Below are positions 57,901 through 64,000 of a stretch of DNA of 64,000 nucleotides, piece by piece. Numbering within the stretch: the stretch's first letter is position 1; the number at the start of each line of letters is the position of its first letter. The notes under the pieces were generated by a model. The model saw only the letters and a program-made list of their open reading frames with translations, did no database searches and was not told where the DNA came from. The stretch lies in contig NZ_CP134152.1 in NCBI RefSeq assembly GCF_032164335.1, positions 4,278,001 to 4,342,000 on the forward strand. The letters are read 5' to 3'. The position numbers and the translations under genes are program-made. The DNA comes from Winslowiella toletana. Lineage in GTDB: Bacteria; Pseudomonadota; Gammaproteobacteria; Enterobacterales; Enterobacteriaceae.

Positions 57901-60900
57901 TCGATCAAGGACAGGATCTTTTTTATCAACGATCTCCATACATGTTGCTTTGATAGTGGTTTCATAATAGAGATCTAAATCTTCTCTATTTAACGTACCT
58001 GGTGAGAAAGTCGTTATTTTATTGTAGTACCAAGTTTTAAAATTGCCCGGTAGATTCCCTGAAACTGAGTTACTGGATTTAAGTATTGTACCGTAAGGGT
58101 GCTTACCTTGCGGAGAACGGTCGACGGGATATTTCCCATCCGGATATTTAGCTTTCAGCCCCTCGCCGGCCGGATATTTTCCGTTAAAATCGCCAATTCT
58201 GACGTTATCATACTTAGTAACATTATATCCATTTGGAAACAGCTTATCTCTTAATTCACGGGAGACATTAGGATGCCAAAGAATATTATATTGTAAGTTA
58301 CTCACCTTACCAAAAAGCAAATCAGATAACTTGACCTCAATTAATTCACCGCGACTAATATTAAGTTTTATATAGACTTTACTATCAAGATCTTCAATAA
58401 AACCGTGTTCTCCACGAGCACCACGCTGCTCCTCAGGAACTGACTTAATCAGTTCATCCATATATATACCAGCAGCCAGTTCCGGTGTGAAAATTCCTCC
58501 TACCCGATGATTAAATCCATCGGAGTACTGACGTATTTTATAGTTTATTTTATCGACACTATTTTCAGCAAAGAAGTTTCGCTGAATGGCATCCAACTCT
58601 ATATCATCATTCTGGGTATTTATATGATCATCACTACGCCGTTTTCGAACCTTAACATTATCGCTGTTATCCTGTAACGACCCCGAATCAACATTACTAT
58701 CTTGAACTGCCCTATCACCATCGATATTTAGTTCTGTTAGTTGCAGGGCATTCTGATTTTGAGCAACAGATGCAGCGTACGTCATAACCGCAACAGCCTC
58801 ATCAATCATCTTTAAACCCTGAATTTTATTCTCAACGTAGGCCGCCTTTACGATGTCTATCCCTTCAGACAGCGGCCTGGATGCAGCAGCAAACGTGGCG
58901 TTATCCACCAGATCTTTCATCAGGTTATATGAAAATTTATCCGCACCGTCGCGCGCCAGGGAATAGCCGGTCAGGGCCGCGCTCGCTAAAAATTTCCACA
59001 TGTGCGGCAGCACAAAGTCAGCCACCTGCTTCGTCAGCTGAGTGAGGAAGCTTGCCCCCAGCACCGCCGCCTCTTTGGCCGGCGCCGGCTGCCCCGGCAT
59101 CACCGCATGCTGCAGGCTGCTGTACGCCTGATAAAAGGTCAGCGGCAGCAGCGCCGCCTTCAGAATGCTCAGGTTCGGGATTAGATTGCGCGGCAGGCAG
59201 GACGTCAGCCGCTCGACCGTCATGTCCACGCTGGCGTAAACCAGCCTGCCCACCATGCTGCTGCGGCCCGCCTTCGCCAGGTACTCACCCGCCGTCGGGT
59301 ATTTCGCCATCACTTCTTCGATCGTTGCGGGCGTCAGCAGCGTGCCATTGCCCGCCGCGACCACCGCCGCCATCACTCTGGCCAGCATCACCGTCCCGTC
59401 CGGGTCATCCTTTTTGCCGAAGTGCCCGGGTATTTCTTTATTGACCACCTCCCCGACCATCCTGTCGAACAGCCACGGCTTAAACCCGGGATCTGCCTGC
59501 ATTGACGCCTTCATCTGCGCAAAATACTGCCCGAGGTGCAGGGCGATGCGCGCGTCCTTTGAGAACACGTCCACCGGTTTTCCGGTCGCCTTCTGCACCG
59601 CCTGGCCAAGCTCCAGCACCGAATCCTGCACACGCAAACTGGCCTTCTGGCTGCTCACTATTCCCCGGTTGTACTCCTCCAGGCTGGCGCCCTCTGAGCC
59701 GGGGCCGGTATTCGCCATGTTGCCCACCGCCCCTTTCATTTTTTCCGCCGCCGCGCGGAAGTGCCGCTCGGCCCGGTCAATCTCGGCCTTGAACGTCCTG
59801 AGCTTCTTCACCTGCTTGTCATGCTGTTTATACCGCTCCGCGGTCTCCTTCAGCACCGCCCGCAGCTCTTCCGAGCAGCCTTCCACCTCATCGCGGGCGG
59901 CGGACAACGCCTCCGACTGCTGGTTGAACATCAGCTGCGCCTGCTCCCTCAGCTGTGCTTCACTTTTTTCCTTCTTTGCCGCGCCGCCGGGCGTAAGGCC
60001 GCCCGCCAGGTGCTGCCCGGCGGCGGCCAGTGCGCTCCCGGCGGCCGATCCCTCCGTAATTTCATCCATCAAGCCGGAGACCCCGTCCGGCGACTTGTCG
60101 TAAGCCAGGGTCGCCCTTGCCAGCGTCTCCGTCGCCGCGATCAGTTTTTCCGAGGCGTTCTGGTGCTTTTTCATCGCCACCAGCAGCGGGTGATAGGCCG
60201 CCCGCACCTGGCTGTTTATTTTTTGCGTGACCGCATCCCCGGCCCCTTTTTCGAGCCTGGCTTCAAAAGAGAGGTGGGCATCCCCGACCCAGCGCGCGGC
60301 GTCCTGAACGGCGTGGTTAGCCTTGTTGATGTAGCTGGTCGTCAGTTTTGCGACGTGCCTGATGGCGGCCGGCAGCGTCATCCCCTGGTTTGCCGTGCTG
60401 CGTACCAAATCGCGGAAAAACGCCGGGCTTTTATGCCAGGCGTTCCCCATCGCTTTTTGCAGCGTTCCAACACTTTCGGCCGAAGTGGCTTTTTCCACCG
60501 CGCGGAAGGCTTTTTTAGACAGCTCTGCCAGCTGCCCCATGCGCGACCTGGCCGGCTGGATCGCCTGCTCCATCGCCTTCAGGCTTTCCCGCATCAGCTT
60601 CAGCTTTTTGTTGACCAGCCCGGCCTGGATCGCTATCGCTCCGCATGCCCCTTCGGAAAGCGGCGACAGCCTGCCCAGCTCCTTAGTAAAGGCCTTTTCT
60701 GCCTGGTCGGTCGCCTTCGCCGCGTCGTGCAGCCCTTCCGCAACCGCCTTTATCAGCGCCGGGTCAGGGTCCGGCGCCTTTCCGGCCACCGGCGTTAACA
60801 GCTTGCTGGCCACCGGCAGAGCCAGGGCGGCCTTCATCAGCGCGTCGGTCTGGGCGCGCAGCGCCTTTTTAAGGCTGGTCACGTCGGCCTGCACGTCCTT

Positions 60901-61479
60901 GTCTGCTGACGTTATCGCCAGCGTACTGGCTATCGCCTTGTGCAGTGCTTCAGCCACCTCCGTCACGGCCTCACTGCCGCTGCCTTCAGGGGACTGCGCC
61001 TTCAGCGACTGGAGCAGGGTGCTGTCCAGTTCAAGGTGCAGAATTTTGCTGTTGTGCCCCTTACTGCGGAACTCGTCCAGCATCGGATAGCTGTATTCCA
61101 GCTTGTCCGTAAGCAGCTGGCGCAGCTGATCGAGCTGAAACTGGGCCGCGTGGCAGCCCGGCGCCAGCAGGTCCTTCACGCTGGCGGGCGGCGCGCTGCC
61201 GGGCTGATTCGCGGCCATCACCAGGCCGGTCAGGTCCTTAATATCTCCGGCAAAAGTTTTATCTCTCAGCAAGTCCGACAGGAAGGCCGGAACGCCCCCG
61301 TCATGCTGCCAGCGCTCCCCGGCATCCATCACGACTTGCCCCAGCAGCTGTCTGGCCTGCGGGCAGACGGAAATGTCAGCCACCGCGGACGGGATATTAC
61401 CGTTTTTCGCCCCGGTGGCTGCGGTCCGGCTGATATACACGGCAGAAGCGGACGACGCAGATTGTAAAAGATTAGGCAT
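54940..61479 (-). CDS. Giant modular protein B: constant head, toxin-like middle, four His/Asp modules
   Basis: 2179 residues from ATG 61479. Residues 1-883 repeat protein A's head. A furin-like basic site VRKRRS lies at ~944. The middle (~970-1290) is a diverged relative of protein A's middle (GYTVSDAVAFRDGKDYL; GGHRIV; EYKEALDWLFKH), with a short KYP-rich stretch at DNA ~58095-58185. Hydrophobic segments near ~1340-1385 resemble protein A's. The tail holds four ~170-residue modules with His (Asn in the second) and Asp exactly 15 residues apart: 1563/1578, 1731/1746, 1914/1929 and 2093/2108. The pattern H-F-V-V-V-A...GK-YVFD recalls papain-fold deamidase toxins, but no upstream Cys is present. 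Tail AT-rich. Own promoter region and terminator. Confidence 0.8.
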   Translation of the reverse strand: MPNLLQSASSASAVYISRTAATGAKNGNIPSAVADISVCPQARQLLGQVVMDAGERWQHDGGVPAFLSDLLRDKTFAGDIKDLTGLVMAANQPGSAPPASVKDLLAPGCHAAQFQLDQLRQLLTDKLEYSYPMLDEFRSKGHNSKILHLELDSTLLQSLKAQSPEGSGSEAVTEVAEALHKAIASTLAITSADKDVQADVTSLKKALRAQTDALMKAALALPVASKLLTPVAGKAPDPDPALIKAVAEGLHDAAKATDQAEKAFTKELGRLSPLSEGACGAIAIQAGLVNKKLKLMRESLKAMEQAIQPARSRMGQLAELSKKAFRAVEKATSAESVGTLQKAMGNAWHKSPAFFRDLVRSTANQGMTLPAAIRHVAKLTTSYINKANHAVQDAARWVGDAHLSFEARLEKGAGDAVTQKINSQVRAAYHPLLVAMKKHQNASEKLIAATETLARATLAYDKSPDGVSGLMDEITEGSAAGSALAAAGQHLAGGLTPGGAAKKEKSEAQLREQAQLMFNQQSEALSAARDEVEGCSEELRAVLKETAERYKQHDKQVKKLRTFKAEIDRAERHFRAAAEKMKGAVGNMANTGPGSEGASLEEYNRGIVSSQKASLRVQDSVLELGQAVQKATGKPVDVFSKDARIALHLGQYFAQMKASMQADPGFKPWLFDRMVGEVVNKEIPGHFGKKDDPDGTVMLARVMAAVVAAGNGTLLTPATIEEVMAKYPTAGEYLAKAGRSSMVGRLVYASVDMTVERLTSCLPRNLIPNLSILKAALLPLTFYQAYSSLQHAVMPGQPAPAKEAAVLGASFLTQLTKQVADFVLPHMWKFLASAALTGYSLARDGADKFSYNLMKDLVDNATFAAASRPLSEGIDIVKAAYVENKIQGLKMIDEAVAVMTYAASVAQNQNALQLTELNIDGDRAVQDSNVDSGSLQDNSDNVKVRKRRSDDHINTQNDDIELDAIQRNFFAENSVDKINYKIRQYSDGFNHRVGGIFTPELAAGIYMDELIKSVPEEQRGARGEHGFIEDLDSKVYIKLNISRGELIEVKLSDLLFGKVSNLQYNILWHPNVSRELRDKLFPNGYNVTKYDNVRIGDFNGKYPAGEGLKAKYPDGKYPVDRSPQGKHPYGTILKSSNSVSGNLPGNFKTWYYNKITTFSPGTLNREDLDLYYETTIKATCMEIVDKKDPVLDRFRPQLREYINGGKKPEMLKVAGYTVSDAVAFRDGKDYLMINAFGGHRIVTMTDEGVEYKEALDWLFKHMPVDAQHSYNLANDEDGFRAFVLGNKKVETITIDEGKTVGSMLSEAICKRAIIDFDTRVTSNFENTLDTVIDVAYIALGFIAALASNGAGSATASFLYSMAANAGLTVAKDVLKAVAADPETGANILSTTKANVIGSMYSDALMFSKTKFFDLLEKKGVNFPWESHMNSVNPVKDTIENYVAFKIANDGGSSSFESFYSDIPDGSEADLIPVQIDASPQPAKDTVQPSSDITSATFIDKRKILSAITGNEKINSITGSAVGQLEGGDIRRVASAMHNAGFTDVRVRAMHVWDDNKQSASQNHFAWVGKLNGQDYILDFARNKSTGTYDKPEISKLSEWTEKYNIKSELHRVLYTDYHLSSPNFIILTRDDFYKEYLSCNRNGNTKVRIGETELKPTGNPALMFYAAIESGDFKKDLQTKEVTDLQNEQKNNSLKIMRIVADSLKEKGFKNIQYRAVIKFDNKEDKTADVNYVVVAENHGKKYAFDLEVNKFLKQFNDPLVLSEDEWAANVSQEADDAYIMYMDFTNATRAKYAYDEKRYNMKNHHGQLFKGETQLTKPKWATGWRSSEGAPSRAVTTEQLSKKLDIQASNGELLIKIVNHQPELKAGMNSDKNAAKNIIDPVITALNKEGFCNFRHRIIHIWDDSKQQEGKPHFVVVAQKYGKDYVFDLSAQKAIPTMNDPLILSNDAWLKKYQGEGKDKRIIYHDIALKSALKSISSISLFKRFSTDSLIAGEKKLSTPAWVSEVDSPADVSPQEPLQSQKNVRQPEVSLTRKYFLRLGDPEINRLMDAPADHSRELMVKLEKTLKEKGVTDIKYRGIYIWTEGEKYPKAHFVLTGKIGGEDKIFDPEGGKLFNHPGGSYIMDPQDWLNKYQSMDNAQRIIYQDYGYPGSAGFHFAENMLPSDKLMQKAKNIAIKTT

Positions 61480-61608
61480 AATGAGGTGATCCCGGTCATC
61501 AGCGGTCAATAATGATCCCGCAAAGTTAGCGGTATCATTGAGGCCAGTCTTTGGCTTTTGAGCAGGTTCTTCTTATTACTGCGTCATGTTTTTTCAGGGA
61601 AGGTAAAG
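58832..61608 (-). repeat. 2777-bp direct repeat, copy 2 (leader plus constant head)
   Basis: Second copy of the segment at 51945-54721. Between the two heads I count about 12 scattered amino-acid differences before residue ~865, then a cluster at the junction (ESATSSIASM against DNATFAAASR). The upstream end is shared to 61608, then the sequences diverge completely. Confidence 0.97.
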
Positions 61609-61649
61609 GTAGATAGTAAGGATAACGGTGCCGCGATAAGTGGATAAGT

Positions 61650-61690
61650 AGCGACTAATGCCTGACAGAGACCATCAGGCGTTAGTCGCT
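61650..61690 (-). terminator. Strong hairpin after gene C
   Basis: 16-base arms 61650-61665 and 61675-61690 (AGCGACTAATGCCTGA / TCAGGCGTTAGTCGCT, one G-T type mismatch), 9-base loop, 9 bases past the gene C stop. Confidence 0.75.
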
Positions 61691-61698
61691 TAATAACG

Positions 61699-64000
61699 CT
61701 AACTGGTCATTTTTCCATAAGCGTTAGCTGACGGGAGTTGTTCAAAGTCTTTGAACTTTATCGTCACTCCAGGATATTTGGCTGCATAGTTTGAGTCCCA
61801 TTCGCTTTTAGTGAGGGCTTTATTACTGATTTTATCCGGCAGCGCTTTATGTGCCAGAATATCAAATACATATTCCTTTCCATCTTTGTTTGCCACAACA
61901 ACCGAATGGTCAACAGAACTGTTATTGACTCCATCCTTGAATATTTTTACGCTCCGAAAACGAACATTTTCAAATTCTTCCTCCTTAAGCGTGTCGGCAA
62001 AAAATTGCTGATGAATTTCAGGAGTATAAATCGGGGACGACTTAGCAATTTTCGCAACGACGGTATTCGTCAAATGGCTAAAATAGCGCTGACTATCAAT
62101 ATCATCGTTAGGCTGAGGATCAGCGGCTGGTGGTATCAACAGTTGGGATATCGAAGTCGTTTCCTTAAAATCATGCGTTTTTATCACGATTCCAGAGTAG
62201 AAGTGTTGATTACTCTCATTATAGTTTTCCAGAGCATGAACCCCTCGATTTTGACCTGGTATTGATTTATTTTCTAATACATCGAATACATAGTCTTTTC
62301 CATAGTCCGTTGCAACCACGACAACATGTTGCTGCGGCTTTTTATCTTCCCCATCCAGATATATGTCAATGCGGCGGAAACGGATATTCTCAAATCTTTC
62401 TTCCTTAAGCGTATCGCCAGTAACGCGCAAGTAAAGTTCAGGACTATACGGTTTTGACGACTGACTTCCGGAAGAAACCACCTTGTTATGCAAATAGGCA
62501 TAAAAAGCCTTGCTGTCAATGCCACTGCCCTGCAATGGTTCGGATTCTTTTAATTCTTGCGGCCAGCTTGCTGTTTTGGATGTGCTCTCTTCCATACCAG
62601 CCTGATTAACCCTGGCAGCATGAATATGTACTTGCTCTAACACGGCTTGTGGCAACGTTAATACAGTACCTGCACTGATATAATTAGGATTAGATATTTT
62701 TTTGGCGTTAGCATAATAGATTAGAGTACCTTTATCGGCTGTAACGCCCAAATCTTTGAAAACTGCATCGAGAGAAGATTCTTGCAAAAGTGTATATTGG
62801 TCACCTTCAACTCTACCCACTGAATTATCTGTTTTATCTGGCACGGGTTGTGGTAAAAGGACCTTCTTCGGAGCCGGTTCGCGCGAAGGTTTATATTGAA
62901 CACCTTCACCCTTCTCCACGGCCTCCATCATAACTTGTTCTTCTAAGTACGAGCGGTAACTCTGCATTACATCTGCTGGAAGAGTCAGCTTCGTTTCAGC
63001 GGGAATGTTGTCAGGATCTGATATTACCCTTCTGTTCTCCTTGAATATCCCAAAAAACATCCTGGATGGAATCCCCAGTTCTTTACAGATAGTATCCTGA
63101 TTGGTAGATTGTAAAACATGATAGACGTCACCTCTAACTTTACCTGTCACACCATTCTTTTTCGCCTCGATAAGATCCAGTATCGGCTCTGGAATAATCA
63201 ATTTTATACCCGGGGGAATTTTTTGAGTATTATTGATTAGCTTACGATTCGCATTTAATATCAAACCAAACTTCTCAGGCGGAATCTCCAAATCTTTACA
63301 GATGGACTCCTTACTGGCTGTTCGCAGAACATGATACTCGCTACCTTTAACCTTACCGGTCTCGCCTTTTAATTTTGCCTGATATACTTCCAGAACATTG
63401 TCTGGAATAATCAGCTCCGTTTCTGGACGAATGTTGAAAACATCGGTGAGTGACTCCATATTCGCTCTGTATATTAAATAAAAATCCTCATAGGTAATTC
63501 CTATATCTTTACAGATCGAGTCCTGGCTGGCAGGTTTCAAAACTTTATAAACGTTGCCAGTTAGCTGGCTCTCCTGACCTTCACTGGCCAGCAGGAAAGG
63601 ATCCAGTACAACATCAGGAAGATTCAATTTTGTACCCGGCAGGATTTTATCCTCATTGTTTTCAATTATATCTGGATTGGCAGCAACTATCAGATGGAAC
63701 TGAGCCACAGTAATATTCAAGTCTTTACAGACTGCCTCACGACTGGTTGTCCGGTAAACCACATACTTATTATCTTCAATTCGACCCGTAGCCCCTTTAC
63801 AGTACAGCTGGTAAGCCTGCTGAATATTGTCTGAAAGAGTCAGCTCTGTACCTGCAGGAATCTTATTAGGATCGATGATTTTATCCGCATTATCAGTATA
63901 GATCAGACCAAACTGTCTCGAATCCAGCCCCAAACTTTTGGTAATAGCATTTGCGTTAGTCTCCTTATCAATTACATATTTACCATCTGTAACCTTCCCC
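61699..64000 (-). CDS. Giant modular protein C (5' end beyond the window): LysM-like repeats and two His/Asp modules
   Basis: The frame is open from base 63999 to the stop at 61699 (at least 766 codons); the TTG at 63933 is not a real start because the repeat pattern continues upstream of it. Six LysM-like units start at about 63999, 63788, 63560, 63360, 63147 and 62818. Each has a Y-V-L... start, a helix with CKDLGI (Cys in four of six) and a P-GT-L-LP ending. Two ~140-residue His/Asp modules follow, His 62328 / Asp 62283 and His 61908 / Asp 61863, clearly related to those of protein B. Whether it carries the constant head cannot be seen. AT-rich. Confidence 0.8.
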   Translation of the reverse strand, partial: GKVTDGKYVIDKETNANAITKSLGLDSRQFGLIYTDNADKIIDPNKIPAGTELTLSDNIQQAYQLYCKGATGRIEDNKYVVYRTTSREAVCKDLNITVAQFHLIVAANPDIIENNEDKILPGTKLNLPDVVLDPFLLASEGQESQLTGNVYKVLKPASQDSICKDIGITYEDFYLIYRANMESLTDVFNIRPETELIIPDNVLEVYQAKLKGETGKVKGSEYHVLRTASKESICKDLEIPPEKFGLILNANRKLINNTQKIPPGIKLIIPEPILDLIEAKKNGVTGKVRGDVYHVLQSTNQDTICKELGIPSRMFFGIFKENRRVISDPDNIPAETKLTLPADVMQSYRSYLEEQVMMEAVEKGEGVQYKPSREPAPKKVLLPQPVPDKTDNSVGRVEGDQYTLLQESSLDAVFKDLGVTADKGTLIYYANAKKISNPNYISAGTVLTLPQAVLEQVHIHAARVNQAGMEESTSKTASWPQELKESEPLQGSGIDSKAFYAYLHNKVVSSGSQSSKPYSPELYLRVTGDTLKEERFENIRFRRIDIYLDGEDKKPQQHVVVVATDYGKDYVFDVLENKSIPGQNRGVHALENYNESNQHFYSGIVIKTHDFKETTSISQLLIPPAADPQPNDDIDSQRYFSHLTNTVVAKIAKSSPIYTPEIHQQFFADTLKEEEFENVRFRSVKIFKDGVNNSSVDHSVVVANKDGKEYVFDILAHKALPDKISNKALTKSEWDSNYAAKYPGVTIKFKDFEQLPSANAYGKMTS

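Overview
The window reads as chromosome of a gamma-proteobacterium of the order Enterobacterales. The housekeeping proteins are close to those of E. coli, and the order fadH-rlmG-ygjP-ygjR-alx-sstT-uxaA...exuR-yqjA-mzrA-yqjCDEK-yqjF-yqjG-yhaJ-yhaK is the E. coli 69-70 minute order with some genes missing (exuT is not between uxaC and exuR). The membrane-bound sugar dehydrogenase with its tri-haem cytochrome, and the idn-type genes next to fadH, suggest a plant- or insect-associated lineage such as Erwiniaceae (Pantoea/Erwinia). That placement is an inference.

Layout. 1-5.0 kb: sugar-acid metabolism, with the end of a GMC dehydrogenase, its cytochrome c, and an idnD-idnO-gntP-type operon with CRP and GntR/IdnR-like sites. 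5.2-24.9 kb: conserved backbone (fadH, rlmG, ygjP, a ClC transporter, ygjR, riboswitch-controlled alx, sstT, uxaCBA/exuR hexuronate genes, yqjA-mzrA, yqjCDEK, yqjF, yqjG). 25.1-26.1 kb: an AT-rich two-gene insert (lysozyme-like enzyme plus a small membrane protein). 26.2-32.9 kb: yhaJ, yhaK, dolP, diaA, yraN, lpoA, rsmI and the RNase P RNA gene rnpB. 33.0-33.8 kb: small accessory genes (DUF1493 and STM2901-like). 33.9-41.5 kb: a nine-gene operon of unknown substrate. It encodes a small PRD protein, an SFCGS glycine-rich protein, DUF4312, DUF4311 and DUF4310 proteins, an amidohydrolase, a DgaE-like PLP enzyme, a DgaF-like aldolase and a PRD/EIIA regulator. A 20-bp perfect palindrome lies upstream. 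41.8-47.4 kb: backbone again (pmbA, darP, mpl, fbp, an LprI-family protein, yeaL).

47.5-64.0 kb is the most unusual part: three very large genes on the minus strand. The first two (2362 and 2179 codons) share a 2777-bp direct repeat that covers about 130 bp of leader plus the first 883 codons. They then switch abruptly from GC-rich to AT-rich, unrelated-looking DNA. Both have a furin-like basic site and a middle domain that resembles the N-terminal domain of dermonecrotic/insecticidal-type toxins. One ends in ten LysM repeats. The other ends in four modules with an exact His-x14-Asp spacing, like papain-fold deamidase toxins but with no catalytic cysteine. The third gene, cut by the window edge, has LysM-like repeats plus two of the same His/Asp modules. 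No small immunity-like genes lie between them. The set looks like a constant-head, variable-tail family of giant secreted effectors or toxins; that function is inferred.

A recurrent GGCGGCG-loop-CGCCGCC hairpin sits at many gene ends across the backbone.
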